A DNA stretch of 64,000 bases from an uncultured Brevundimonas sp. (GTDB taxonomy: Bacteria > Pseudomonadota > Alphaproteobacteria > Caulobacterales > Caulobacteraceae), in NCBI RefSeq assembly GCF_937863155.1, contig NZ_CALMFB010000011.1, positions 20,844 through 84,843 of the forward strand, written 5' to 3'. The notes beneath the pieces were generated by a model. The model made no database searches, was not told the DNA's origin, and saw only the letters and a list, made by a program, of their open reading frames with translations. This document shows positions 43,654-52,040 of the stretch, one piece after another. Position 1 is the stretch's first letter. Each line of letters begins with the position of its first letter. A program made the position numbers and the translations under genes.

Positions 43654-44135
43654 GAAAGTCCGCCTTCGCCCCGGTCGTCGATGACCGGAGCCGCGTGCTG
43701 ATCCTGGGCAGTCTGCCGGGTGAGGCGTCGCTGGCGGCCGGTCAGTATTACGCCCACCAGCGCAACGGCTTCTGGCGATTGATCGGCGCCGTGATCGGGC
43801 GCGATCTGGCGTTGATGGATTATCCGGCGCGGCTGGAGGCTCTGGGCGATGCGGGCGTCGGCCTGTGGGACGTCATCGCTTCGGCCGAGCGGTCCGGCAG
43901 TCTGGATGCCGCCATCCGCAGTCCCGAGGCGGCGGATCTGAGGGGGCTGGTCACAAGCCTGCCTGACTTGCGCGCCGTGGCCTTCAACGGCGGGCTGGCG
44001 GCGCGTCTGGGCGGCCGGATTCTGGCCGAGGCGGGCCCGGCGCTGATCACCCTGCCATCGTCCAGCCCGGCCCATGCGCGGCCGTTCGAGGACAAGCTGG
44101 CGGCCTGGCGCGACCTGGCGATCTGGCTGAGGTGA
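43650..44135 (+). CDS. DNA-deoxyinosine glycosylase (UDG family 6 type)
   Basis: A 161-residue UDG-fold protein. RVLILGSLPGEASLAAGQYYAHQRNGFWRLIG (read in two parts, about 16-47) is the signature of the hypoxanthine-DNA glycosylase subfamily; PSSSPAHA near residue 134 is the C-terminal active-site loop. It removes deaminated adenine from DNA. It overlaps the RelE-like toxin by ATGA, so it is translated as the third gene of the TA operon, an unusual pairing. Some annotation would call it simply uracil-DNA glycosylase. Confidence 0.85.
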   Translation: MRKSAFAPVVDDRSRVLILGSLPGEASLAAGQYYAHQRNGFWRLIGAVIGRDLALMDYPARLEALGDAGVGLWDVIASAERSGSLDAAIRSPEAADLRGLVTSLPDLRAVAFNGGLAARLGGRILAEAGPALITLPSSSPAHARPFEDKLAAWRDLAIWLR

Positions 44136-44244
44136 AAGGTCGCAGGCGCGGGATCGGGAACCGACAAGGCGCGGCGTCGTTATCGGCTTGCGCATGACGC
44201 AAGTGCCGGGCAAGGCCTTATCCCCCCAGCCTTACCCGAAGTAG

Positions 44245-44276
44245 AAAGGGCCGCATCCCCCCGAGTGCGGCCCTTT
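44245..44276. terminator. Bidirectional terminator hairpin
   Basis: AAAGGGCCGCA and TGCGGCCCTTT pair over 11 bp with a 10-nt loop. With A residues on one side and T on the other it can stop transcription from both strands: the glycosylase operon and the minus-strand ATPase inhibitor gene ending 23 bp away. Confidence 0.85.
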
Positions 44277-44299
44277 CGATTCCTGGATGTCGGTTCGGA

Positions 44300-44623
44300 C
44301 TATTCGCCGGCGCGGATCTGGTCGCGGGCGATGGAGGCCAGTTCGTCCATCTTGGAGCGGATTTCGCCCTCGGACACGGTCAGGCCCGCGCCCTTGAAGT
44401 CGCCGGCGACCTTGCGGAAGACGTCTTCCTCGCCCGGCTGTTCGAAGTCGGCGCGCACCACGGCCGAGGCGTACTGGTCGGCGCTTTCGGCGTTCAGGCC
44501 CATCTTGTCGGCCGCCCACAGGCCCAGCAGCTTGTTGCGACGGGCCACCGCCTTGAATTCCTGTTCCTGATCGAGGGCGAACTTGGTCTCGAAGCCCTTT
44601 TCCCGATCGTCGAAGGTGGTCAT
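44300..44623 (-). CDS. F1Fo-ATPase inhibitor zeta subunit (DUF1476)
   Basis: The zeta subunit inhibits ATP hydrolysis by the alphaproteobacterial ATP synthase (established in Paracoccus denitrificans). The 107-residue protein begins MTTFDDREKGFETKFALDQE, the inhibitory N-terminus, followed by a four-helix bundle (VARRNKLLGLWAADKMGL, GEEDVFRKVAGDFKGAG). It is divergent from purC, a gene order common in this class. The ATG with the conserved TTFDDREKGFE start is preferred to one 18 bp upstream. Confidence 0.92.
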   Translation of the reverse strand: MTTFDDREKGFETKFALDQEQEFKAVARRNKLLGLWAADKMGLNAESADQYASAVVRADFEQPGEEDVFRKVAGDFKGAGLTVSEGEIRSKMDELASIARDQIRAGE

Positions 44624-44756
44624 GGCGGTCAAAAGCTCCACTCGCGGGCCGCGCCCGCCGTCGTCGCCGTCTATAGCCCGAAGGCGGATGAACGCAACCT
44701 GACTTCAACGCCGGTCCACAGGGGGGCCGAGCGGGCGGCTGCGGCGGGGTGAACGT

Positions 44757-44784
44757 TTGTGTCGCGGACGGTGTTCCGCTAAGG
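44757..44784 (+). promoter_or_regulatory. Possible purC promoter
   Basis: TTGTGT (44757-44762) and CTAAGG (44779-44784) with a 16-bp spacer, about 100 bp before the purC ATG. The match to a sigma-70 promoter is modest. The 262-bp gap between the ATPase inhibitor gene and purC shows nothing else I can identify. Confidence 0.3.
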
Positions 44785-44885
44785 GTAGGGACGTCTAGAC
44801 ACCTCCCGCCCGACCGATTCCACATCCGCGCCGTCAGGACCCCGTTCCGGCCGCGCGTTTTTTGTTTTCGGCCCAGGACCCGACG

Positions 44886-45644
44886 ATGAACGCCAAACGC
44901 AAGAAGCTGTACGAAGGCAAGGCCAAGATCCTGTACGAAGGACCCGAGCCCGGCACCCTGATCCAGTATTTCAAGGACGACGCCACCGCCTTCAACGCCC
45001 AGAAGAAGGCGACGCTGGAAGGCAAGGGCGTGATCAACAACCAGATCAGCGAATTCATCATGTCGCGCCTGAACGGCATCGGCGTGACCAACCACTTCAT
45101 CAAGCGGCTGAACCTGCGCGAACAACTGATCCGCGAAGTCGAGATCATCCCGCTTGAAGTCGTGTGCCGCAACATCGTGGCCGGTTCGATGAGCCAGCGG
45201 CTGGGCATCGCCGAGGGCACGCCCCTGCCCCGCTCGATCATCGAATTCTACTACAAGAAGGACGAGCTGAACGACCCGATGGTGACCGAAGAGCACATCA
45301 CGGCGTTCAACTGGGCCACCACCCAGGAATTGGACGACATCCTGGCCATGACGGTGCGGGTCAACGACTATCTGTCGGGCCTGTTCGCCGGCGTCGGCAT
45401 CACCCTGGTGGACTTCAAGATCGAGTTCGGCCGGGTGTGGGAGAACGACTACAGCCGCGTTCTGCTGGCCGATGAAATCAGCCCCGACAGCTGCCGCCTG
45501 TGGGACGCCGCGACCGGCGAGAAGCTGGACAAGGACCGCTTCCGCCGCGACCTGGGCGATGTGATCGAAAGCTATACCGAAGTCGCCCGCCGTCTCGGCA
45601 TCATGAAGGGCATGCCGACGGTGATCCAGGGAGGGCTGCACTGA
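44886..45644 (+). CDS. purC: Phosphoribosylaminoimidazole-succinocarboxamide synthase
   Basis: Makes SAICAR from CAIR and aspartate. The 252 residues show [40 protein letters not shown], and [10 protein letters not shown] with the C-terminal [14 protein letters not shown], all standard PurC motifs. ATG 44886 ([11 protein letters not shown]) is chosen over an ATG 24 bp upstream because alignment of the family starts at KKLYEG. It overlaps purS by 1 bp. Confidence 0.96.
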   Translation: MNAKRKKLYEGKAKILYEGPEPGTLIQYFKDDATAFNAQKKATLEGKGVINNQISEFIMSRLNGIGVTNHFIKRLNLREQLIREVEIIPLEVVCRNIVAGSMSQRLGIAEGTPLPRSIIEFYYKKDELNDPMVTEEHITAFNWATTQELDDILAMTVRVNDYLSGLFAGVGITLVDFKIEFGRVWENDYSRVLLADEISPDSCRLWDAATGEKLDKDRFRRDLGDVIESYTEVARRLGIMKGMPTVIQGGLH

Positions 45645-45877
45645 TGGCCAAGGTTCGGGTCCATGTCTTCCTGAAGCCCGGCGTGCTGGATGTTCAGGGC
45701 AAGGCCGTCGAGGGCGCACTGAACGGCCTGGGCTGGTCGGGCGCATCGAACGTGCGCGTCGGCAAGCTGATCGAGTTCGATTACGCCGGGGATGACGTCG
45801 AGGCCGAGGTCAAGCGCATGTGCGAGACCCTGCTGGCCAACACCGTGATCGAATCCTATCGGATCGAGGTTCAGTGA
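45644..45877 (+). CDS. purS: Phosphoribosylformylglycinamidine synthase subunit PurS
   Basis: The small bridging subunit of the three-part FGAM synthase (PurS-PurQ-PurL). 77 residues: KVRVHVFLKPGVLDVQGKAV, NVRVGKLIEFDY and CETLLANTVIESYRIEV are diagnostic. Overlaps purC (TGATG) and the next small gene (GTGA), so all three are coupled. PurQ is about 1.2 kb downstream and PurL just beyond. Confidence 0.95.
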   Translation: MAKVRVHVFLKPGVLDVQGKAVEGALNGLGWSGASNVRVGKLIEFDYAGDDVEAEVKRMCETLLANTVIESYRIEVQ

Positions 45878-46005
45878 GCCGGATCGGCAAGCTGCTGCTG
45901 GCGCTGTTCATCCTGATCGGCTGCCTGATCTTCGCCAGCGCCCTGTATGGCGGGCTGATGGACGACCGGGCGTTTACGCCGGCGGCCAAGGAAGCGGCTC
46001 ACTGA
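45874..46005 (+). CDS. 43-residue membrane protein coupled to purS
   Basis: Reads MSRIGKLLLALFILIGCLIF then ASALYGGLMDDRAFTPAAKE: one hydrophobic helix (about 6-27) with a short basic N-terminus and a polar tail. The GTG start overlaps the purS stop (GTGA), the usual sign of translational coupling, and the end overlaps the convergent membrane protein gene by 7 bp. No family known to me. Its conserved position would test whether it matters to purine synthesis. Confidence 0.6.
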   Translation: MSRIGKLLLALFILIGCLIFASALYGGLMDDRAFTPAAKEAAH

Positions 46006-46487
46006 ATCCGCGCCAGGATGTCGTCGCGGCGCGCCTTGATCAGATCAAGCTCCGACGATTCGCTCAGCGCCACGCGCTCGCCTGATCGGGTCTGCAGCAC
46101 CAGCTTGTAGTAGGGATCACCATTCGAATCCCGTTCCTGCTCGATCAGGATGTCCCGCAGCGAGGACCGGCTCAGGGTCTCATGGCGTCGTCGCCACAGC
46201 CAGGTGCGGGTCAGTTCGATACGATCCCGGCCTATGGTCAGGCGGGTGCGCGACAGCGCCAGGGTCTGCGAGATCAGAACCAGACCAGCCATCCAGAACA
46301 TCATCATGACGCCCGCCTCGACCATCGGGTCGAACTGGTCAAAGCCGCCGTCGCGGGCATACAGATAGGTGAAGACGACCAGCCCCCCGACCCACGCCCC
46401 GCCGAACACCCATCCCACGATGGGCCAGTCATTGCGGATGGTCAGGGGCGGCGTCACGCGGCAAGAATGGCGCGACACGTCGAACAT
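45999..46487 (-). CDS. Membrane protein with two helices and a PH-like tail
   Basis: A 162-residue protein. A short N-terminal part (MFDVSRHSCRVTPPLTIRND) precedes two membrane helices (WPIVGWVFGGAWVGGLVVFTYLY, read in part, and VEAGVMMMFWMAGLVLISQT). A cytoplasmic beta-rich segment follows (LSRTRLTIGRDRIELTRTWL, LRDILIEQERDSNGDPYYKL) that resembles a bacterial PH-like domain. Three Mets are possible starts (46535, 46511, 46487); the last leaves room for the divergent PEBP promoter. Function unknown. Confidence 0.68.
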   Translation of the reverse strand: MFDVSRHSCRVTPPLTIRNDWPIVGWVFGGAWVGGLVVFTYLYARDGGFDQFDPMVEAGVMMMFWMAGLVLISQTLALSRTRLTIGRDRIELTRTWLWRRRHETLSRSSLRDILIEQERDSNGDPYYKLVLQTRSGERVALSESSELDLIKARRDDILARIQ

Positions 46488-46533
46488 CCGGTTAAGCCGG
46501 GCGTTGAACATGAACCGCCCGATGGAGACGCCC

Positions 46534-47004
46534 ATGACCTTCACCCTGACCTCGAACGACATAACCGACGGCGGCGTGCTGCCTGACGCCCAGGTGAAGG
46601 CCAAGGGCGATACGTCGCCGCACCTGAAATGGTCGGGCGCCCCGGAAGGGACCAAGAGTTACGCCATCACCTGCTATGACCCGGACGCCCCGACCGGCTC
46701 GGGCTTCTGGCACTGGACGGTGGCCAACATTCCCGCCGACATCACCGAAATCCCGACCGGCGGCCCGGTCCCGTCCGGCGCGGTCGAGGGACGCACCGAC
46801 TATGGCCCCGCCGGCTTCGGCGGCGCCGCCCCACCCCCCGGCCACGGGCCGCACCGCTACATCTTCACCGTCTTCGCCGTGGACGTGGACAAGCTGGACG
46901 TCACGCCGGACAATTCGGGCGCCGTGTTCGGCTTTAACCTGCATTTCCATACGCTGGCCAAGGCGACGATCACCGCGACCTATGAGAACACCGGCCAGGG
47001 CTGA
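46534..47004 (+). CDS. YbhB/YbcL-family Raf kinase inhibitor-like (PEBP) protein
   Basis: A 156-residue PEBP-fold protein: TFTLTSNDITDGGVLPDAQV, the ligand-site SYAITCYDPDAPTGSGFWHW, and HRYIFTVFAVDVDKLDV. Bacterial YbhB proteins have unclear function; the fold binds small anions. GGAG lies 6 bp before the ATG, which decides this start over two Mets slightly upstream. No signal peptide. Confidence 0.9.
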   Translation: MTFTLTSNDITDGGVLPDAQVKAKGDTSPHLKWSGAPEGTKSYAITCYDPDAPTGSGFWHWTVANIPADITEIPTGGPVPSGAVEGRTDYGPAGFGGAAPPPGHGPHRYIFTVFAVDVDKLDVTPDNSGAVFGFNLHFHTLAKATITATYENTGQG

Positions 47005-47050
47005 CGCCCCACGCTGACATCCGCCGCGAACCCTGCTAAACGCCCGCGGC

Positions 47051-47713
47051 ATGAGCGCCGCCGTCATCGTCTTTCCGGGTTCCAACTGTGATCGCGACTG
47101 CAAGGTCGCCGTAGAACGCTCGACCGGCGAGCGGGTGCAGATGGTCTGGCACCAGGACACCGCCCTGCCCGACGGGCTGGACCTGATCGTCCTGCCGGGC
47201 GGTTTTTCCTATGGCGACTATCTGCGCTGCGGGGCCATGGCGGCCCAGTCGCCGGTGATGCAGGCGGTCAAGAAGGCCGCCGACGACGGCGTGGCCGTGG
47301 TCGGCATCTGCAACGGCTTCCAGATCCTGTGCGAGGCCGGGATGCTGCCGGGCGCCCTGATGCGCAACGCCGGGCTGAAATACGTCTGCAAACCCATCAC
47401 CCTGGAAGTGACCAACGGCCAGACGCGCTTCACCTCGGCCTATCAGGGCAAGCGCGAGGTGGTGATGACGCAAGGCAACGGCGACGGAAACTATTTCGCC
47501 GACCCGGAGACCCTGGCCCGCATCGAGGGCGAGGGGCAGGTGGTGTTCCGCTATGTCGACAATCCCAACGGCTCGGTGGCCAATATCGCCGGCCTGCAGA
47601 ACACGCGCGGAAACGTGCTGGGCATGATGCCCCACCCCGACCGGGCCTTCGAGGCGGAGCTGGGCTCGGCGGACGGCGCGGACCTGTTCCGGTCGATCTA
47701 CGCGGCGGCGTGA
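47051..47713 (+). CDS. purQ: Phosphoribosylformylglycinamidine synthase subunit PurQ
   Basis: The glutaminase subunit of FGAM synthase. The 220-residue class I amidotransferase has the nucleophile Cys in [11 protein letters not shown] (about residue 86), the oxyanion [15 protein letters not shown] and the His/Glu pair near [10 protein letters not shown]. It follows the PEBP gene by 46 bp. Its partners purS (upstream) and purL (1.2 kb downstream) are on the same strand but separated by unrelated genes. Confidence 0.96.
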   Translation: MSAAVIVFPGSNCDRDCKVAVERSTGERVQMVWHQDTALPDGLDLIVLPGGFSYGDYLRCGAMAAQSPVMQAVKKAADDGVAVVGICNGFQILCEAGMLPGALMRNAGLKYVCKPITLEVTNGQTRFTSAYQGKREVVMTQGNGDGNYFADPETLARIEGEGQVVFRYVDNPNGSVANIAGLQNTRGNVLGMMPHPDRAFEAELGSADGADLFRSIYAAA

Positions 47714-47719
47714 CGCGAA

Positions 47720-47749
47720 AAGGCCGCCGCCCCGCTCGGCGACGGCCTT
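47720..47749. terminator. Terminator hairpin after purQ
   Basis: AAGGCCG and CGGCCTT pair, and after one mismatch four more G-C pairs extend the stem; loop about 6 nt. It lies in the gap between purQ and the convergent small gene ending at 47769, and could serve both. Confidence 0.65.
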
Positions 47750-47768
47750 CCCTCCAGCCCTGGCGGGA

Positions 47769-47990
47769 TCAGGCCTGTGGGGCCTGACGTTCGGTTTCGT
47801 CCTGATCGGTGCGCTGTTTCTGCAGCTGGGCGCCGGCCTCCAACTGATCGGCGTCGGGCTTTTCGCCCGGTTCGCGCTGGGCGTTCAGTTCGCGCTCGCC
47901 CACGCCCAGACCCTGCTGTTCGGCCTGGTTGGCCTGGACGGCATCGGTTTCGAACTGGGGCTTTTCGTCGGGTCGGTTCTGGTCGGTCAT
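47769..47990 (-). CDS. Small hydrophilic, charged protein
   Basis: A 73-residue protein with no hydrophobic core: MTDQNRPDEKPQFETDAVQA, NQAEQQGLGVGEREL, DQLEAGAQLQKQRTDQDETE. It is extremely rich in Gln, Glu and Asp and likely disordered, like small stress-associated hydrophilins. AGGAAGCG lies 5-8 bp before the ATG. Not recognised as a family. The upstream 135-bp gap to the TspO-like gene shows no clear promoter. Confidence 0.6.
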   Translation of the reverse strand: MTDQNRPDEKPQFETDAVQANQAEQQGLGVGERELNAQREPGEKPDADQLEAGAQLQKQRTDQDETERQAPQA

Positions 47991-48125
47991 GGCTCGCTTC
48001 CTGTGCTTGAGGGGACGCGAATCAAACCCCCGGGTCGGTCCGACGTTCCGTCGATCACGCGAGCGTGCAACTTGGCCGTGGCTGGCGCGTAGTGTCCGCG
48101 AACCGCCAGGCTTGGAGACGCCCGC

Positions 48126-48914
48126 ATGTCCATAATCCGCCCCACCGCCGCCCAGATGACCCGGCGCCTGATCGTGCTGGCCAGCGCCCTGTTCGGCGTG
48201 CTGGTGGCCCAGGCGCAGATGCTGCTGGGCTGGGGCCAGACCCAGGCCGAATTCGCCGCCGACAGCGATGCGACGCTGAAGGTCGCCAGCTACGCCTTTT
48301 CCATCTGGGGCGTCATCTATCTGGGCCTGCTGGTCTATGCGGTGCGCCAGGCCCTGCCCCAAACGGGCGAGAGCGACATTCTGCGCCGGCTAGGCTGGCC
48401 TTCGGTCGTGGCCCTGCTGGGGATCGGCTGGTGGATCGTGGCGGCGGCGGCCGACTGGGAATGGGCCACGGTGGTGCTGATCTTCGTGTCGGCGGCGGCG
48501 CTGGTCGCGCCGCTGTTCGCCAACGCCGCGACGATCCGCGCCCTCTCGGGCCGTGAGCGAGACCGCTGGATGACGGTGCTGCCGCTCAGCCTGCTGGCCG
48601 GCTGGCTGACCATCGCGGCGCCGCTGAACCTGATCACCGTCCTGACCGGCAATGGCCAGTTGCCGGAGCTGCTGCCCCCGACCGGCTGGGCGCTGCTGGC
48701 CGGCGCCGTCGTGACGGGGCTGGGCCTGTTCGGGGCGTGGCGGATGCGGGTGCTGAGCTATCCCCTACCCATCGCCTGGGGCCTGCTGGGCGCCTTCGTG
48801 GCCGAGCAGGAACGCAATCCGGGCCTGGCCTTCCCTCTGCTGGGGCTGGCGGTCGTGACCCTGCTGGGCGGCTTGTGGTTGTCGATGGGCCTGCGTCGCG
48901 GCGTCGAACGCTAG
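48126..48914 (+). CDS. TspO/MBR-related membrane protein
   Basis: A 262-residue polytopic protein with about seven hydrophobic helices. YAFSIWGVIYLGLLVYAVRQ matches the F-x-I-W-x-x-I-(Y/F)-x-x-(L/I) motif of the longer proteobacterial TspO/MBR relatives; later helices include LLGIGWWIVAAAADWEWATV and LLSGWLT-like LLAGWLTIAAPLNLI. Canonical TspO is about 160 residues and binds tetrapyrroles; that activity is not established for this longer group. Confidence 0.72.
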   Translation: MSIIRPTAAQMTRRLIVLASALFGVLVAQAQMLLGWGQTQAEFAADSDATLKVASYAFSIWGVIYLGLLVYAVRQALPQTGESDILRRLGWPSVVALLGIGWWIVAAAADWEWATVVLIFVSAAALVAPLFANAATIRALSGRERDRWMTVLPLSLLAGWLTIAAPLNLITVLTGNGQLPELLPPTGWALLAGAVVTGLGLFGAWRMRVLSYPLPIAWGLLGAFVAEQERNPGLAFPLLGLAVVTLLGGLWLSMGLRRGVER

Positions 48915-48957
48915 CGAAGGCTGACAGGCGGCGGTTCAGACGCTAGAAGGCGCCCCC

Positions 48958-51162
48958 ATGAGCGCCCCGCAAAAGACCATGGCCGAACTGGCCGCCGAAT
49001 ACGGCCTGGCCCCGAACGAATACCAGGTCGTCCTGGACCGACTGGGCCGAGAGCCGAACCAGGTCGAACTGGGCGTCTTCTCGGTCATGTGGTCCGAGCA
49101 TTGTTCCTACAAGTCGTCCAAGATCCATCTGGGCAAATTCCCGACCAAGGGGCCGCGCGTCATCTGCGGGCCGGGCGAGAACGCCGGGGTCATCGACATC
49201 GACGACGGCGACGCCTGCATCTTCAAGATGGAGAGCCACAACCACCCCAGCTTCATCGAACCCTATCAGGGCGCGGCGACCGGCGTGGGCGGCATCATGC
49301 GCGACGTCTTCACCATGGGCGCCCGCCCGGTGGCCCTGCTGAACGCCCTGCGGTTCGGCGATGTGAACCACGAGAAGACCCGGCGGCTGGTGTCGGGCGT
49401 GGTCAGCGGCATCGGCGGCTATGGCAACTGCGTCGGCGTGCCGACCGTGGCGGGCGAGACCAATTTCCATCGCGGCTACAACGGCAACATTCTGGTCAAC
49501 GCCATGTGCGTGGGCCTGGCGAAATCGGACGCCATCTTCTATTCGGCCGCCCCCTCGGCGGGCCTGTCGGTGGTCTATTTCGGCTCCAAGACCGGACGCG
49601 ACGGCATCCACGGCGCCACCATGTCCTCGGCCGAGTTCGATGATGAATCGGACAGCAAGCGCCCCACGGTGCAGGTCGGCGATCCGTTCGCCGAAAAGCT
49701 GCTGATCGAGGCGACGCTGGAGCTGATGGCCTCTGGCGCCGTGGCGGCGATCCAGGACATGGGGGCCGCCGGCCTGACCTCCTCCTCGGTCGAAATGGCC
49801 GGCAAGGGCGGCGTCGGCATCGAACTGAACATGGACGCCGTGCCCCAGCGCGAAGAGGGCATGACCGCCTATGAGATGATGCTGTCGGAATCGCAGGAGC
49901 GGATGCTGGCCGTGCTGAAGCCGGGCCGCGAGGAAGACGGCTACCGCATCTTCCAGAAATGGGGGCTGGACGCCGCCGTCATCGGCGTGACCACCGACAC
50001 CGGCCGCCTGGTGCTGAAGCATCATGGTGAAACCGTCTGCGACGTGCCGCTGGCGCCCCTGTTCGACGATGCGCCCCTGTACGACCGGCCGTGGGTCCAG
50101 CCCGCCTTGCAGCCCCGCCTGGACCCGGCCACGGTTCCGGCGCCCGACAGCTGGGCCGACGCGGTGCTGAACGTCGTCTGCTGTCCCGACATGGCGTCCA
50201 AGCGCTGGATCTGGGAACAGTATGATCGTCACGTCATGGCCGACACCCTGCACGACTCGGCCACCGGCGCCGATGCGGGGGTGATCCGCGTGCACGGCAC
50301 GGATAAGGGGCTGGCGGTGACCAGTGACTGCACCCCCCGCTATGTCCAGAACGACCCCTATGAGGGCGGCAAACAGTGTGTGGCCGAGGCGTGGCGCAAT
50401 CTGACGGCCGTGGGATCGCGGCCCATCGCCATCACCGACAACCTCAACTTCGGCAATCCGCAGCGGCCCGAGATCATGGGCCAGATCGTGCGCGCCATCG
50501 ACGGCATGGCCGAAGCCTGCGGCGCCCTGGACTTCCCCGTCGTGAGCGGCAACGTCAGCCTTTATAACGAGACCAACGGCGTCGCCATTCCGCCGACCCC
50601 GACGGTGGGGGCGGTCGGCCTTCTGCCCAACTATGACGTCACGGTCGGCTTCGGCGGCATGGCCGAGGGCGATGTGCTGGTGCTGATCGGCGAGACCCAC
50701 GGCGAACTGGGCGCCAGCCTTTACTTGCGCGAAGTGCTGGGCCGCGAGGACGGCGCCCCGCCGCCGGTCGACCTGAAACTGGAGCGCAAGACCGGCGACT
50801 TCGTGCGCGGACTGATCGAGGCGGGCGAACTGACCTGTGTGCACGACCTGTCGGACGGCGGTCTGATCGGGGCGGCGGCGGACATGGCCCTGGCCAGCGA
50901 CTGCGGCGTCGAACTGGACGCCACCAGCGCCGCCCACGCCCACGTCCTGCTGTTCGCCGAGGACCAGGCCCGCTACCTGACGGCCGTGACCGATCCGGCC
51001 GCACTGATCGCCAAGGCGCAGGGCGCGGGGCTGCACGCGTCGGTGGTCGGGCGGGCCGTGGGCCGCGACCTTTCGTCCGGCGACCTGTTCCGCATTCCGC
51101 TGGACCACCTGCGCGAAATGCACGAGGGCTGGATGCCCAACTGGATCGAAGGAAAAGCCTGA
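48958..51162 (+). CDS. purL: Phosphoribosylformylglycinamidine synthase subunit PurL
   Basis: The ATP-dependent amidotransferase core of FGAM synthase, small type (734 residues) that needs PurS and PurQ. Visible motifs: [14 protein letters not shown] near residue 42, the ATP/metal region [44 protein letters not shown] and the second-half [17 protein letters not shown]. Its stop overlaps the DUF305 gene by 1 bp. Confidence 0.97.
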   Translation: MSAPQKTMAELAAEYGLAPNEYQVVLDRLGREPNQVELGVFSVMWSEHCSYKSSKIHLGKFPTKGPRVICGPGENAGVIDIDDGDACIFKMESHNHPSFIEPYQGAATGVGGIMRDVFTMGARPVALLNALRFGDVNHEKTRRLVSGVVSGIGGYGNCVGVPTVAGETNFHRGYNGNILVNAMCVGLAKSDAIFYSAAPSAGLSVVYFGSKTGRDGIHGATMSSAEFDDESDSKRPTVQVGDPFAEKLLIEATLELMASGAVAAIQDMGAAGLTSSSVEMAGKGGVGIELNMDAVPQREEGMTAYEMMLSESQERMLAVLKPGREEDGYRIFQKWGLDAAVIGVTTDTGRLVLKHHGETVCDVPLAPLFDDAPLYDRPWVQPALQPRLDPATVPAPDSWADAVLNVVCCPDMASKRWIWEQYDRHVMADTLHDSATGADAGVIRVHGTDKGLAVTSDCTPRYVQNDPYEGGKQCVAEAWRNLTAVGSRPIAITDNLNFGNPQRPEIMGQIVRAIDGMAEACGALDFPVVSGNVSLYNETNGVAIPPTPTVGAVGLLPNYDVTVGFGGMAEGDVLVLIGETHGELGASLYLREVLGREDGAPPPVDLKLERKTGDFVRGLIEAGELTCVHDLSDGGLIGAAADMALASDCGVELDATSAAHAHVLLFAEDQARYLTAVTDPAALIAKAQGAGLHASVVGRAVGRDLSSGDLFRIPLDHLREMHEGWMPNWIEGKA

Positions 51163-51593
51163 TGCGCCGCCTGATCGCCGTCCTGCCCGTTCTGGCTCTG
51201 GTCGCCGCCTGCGACGGTGGGGGCGATCCGGTGAACCAGGCCCTGCGCGACGCCTCGGCCGAGCGCCACGCCGCCACAGTCAAGGAAGGCGTCACGCCCG
51301 CGCCCGACGCCCATGCGGGCCATGGCGGCGCGGCGACCACCACCGCCGCGGACCAGGCCTTCGCCGCCTCGGAAACCGAGATGCACCGGCTGATGGCCGA
51401 AGCCTCGGGCGAGACCATCGACCAGTCCTACATCGCCAAGATGATCGCGCACCACCAGGGCGCGGTGGCGATGGCCGAAGTCGCCCTGCGCGACAGTCGC
51501 GACCCGGAAATCCGCCGCATGGCCCAGGCGGTTGTGGACGCCCAGACCCGCGAGATCGCCGAGATGCGCGCCTGGAAACCGGCCGCCAACTAG
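51162..51593 (+). CDS. DUF305-family lipoprotein
   Basis: 143 residues. The start [20 protein letters not shown] has a lipobox (LVAAC), so it is predicted to be a lipid-anchored periplasmic or outer-membrane protein. The DUF305 domain covers about 75-140 with DQSYIAKMIAHHQGAVAMAE and RRMAQAVVDAQTREIAEMRA; its conserved His residues suggest metal binding, and DUF305 genes often accompany copper systems. A HAGHGG stretch in the linker adds to this. Overlaps purL by 1 bp. Confidence 0.85.
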   Translation: MRRLIAVLPVLALVAACDGGGDPVNQALRDASAERHAATVKEGVTPAPDAHAGHGGAATTTAADQAFAASETEMHRLMAEASGETIDQSYIAKMIAHHQGAVAMAEVALRDSRDPEIRRMAQAVVDAQTREIAEMRAWKPAAN

Positions 51594-51597
51594 GCGT

Positions 51598-52005
51598 TCA
51601 GCGCGGCCGCCAGCCCAGGGTGATCAAGGCGCAGGCGACCGCCGCCCCGCCCCCGCAGACCAGGGGGATCATCGGATCGGAACCCAGGTCCGCTAGTCGA
51701 TAAAACAGGGCCGTCGTGGCCATGCCGCAGACCGCCGCCACGCCGATCCAGGCCAGCCGCGTCTTCAGGCGGGTCGACAGGGCGGCCATCACGCCCCCGG
51801 TCAGCAAGGCGGGCACAAAGCCGATCATCATCCCCAGCACGGCCGCGAACGGCCACATCAGCAGGGTCACCACGGCGTTCGACCGATCGACCATCATCAG
51901 GCTGGCCGCCATGACGCTCATGACCAGGGTCGCGCCGATCAGCGGACCGATCAGGGCGAACACCGCCGCCACCGCCAGAGCGCGTCCCCATCCCTTTGTC
52001 GCCAT
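51598..52005 (-). CDS. Small polytopic membrane protein, unknown
   Basis: A 135-residue protein with four predicted helices (LAVAAVFALIGPLIGATLVM, VVTLLMWPFAAVLGMMIGFV, LAWIGVAAVCGMATTALF, IPLVCGGGAAVACALITLG). A basic loop (STRLKTRLAW) lies between helices 2 and 3. No family recognised. It ends 4 bp from the convergent DUF305 gene and lies 35 bp downstream of the phosphoesterase on the same strand. Confidence 0.68.
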   Translation of the reverse strand: MATKGWGRALAVAAVFALIGPLIGATLVMSVMAASLMMVDRSNAVVTLLMWPFAAVLGMMIGFVPALLTGGVMAALSTRLKTRLAWIGVAAVCGMATTALFYRLADLGSDPMIPLVCGGGAAVACALITLGWRPR

Positions 52006-52040
52006 CGTCCCCTCTCGATCCCGTCGGCCGAGCCGGGCGA

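Noticed and set aside
48001-48032. tRNA 3'-end-like sequence on the minus strand (T-arm GGGGGTTTGATTCGCGTCCCC)
   Set aside because: No matching 5' acceptor strand, D arm or anticodon arm is found upstream, so neither a tRNA nor a convincing att-site remnant can be supported.
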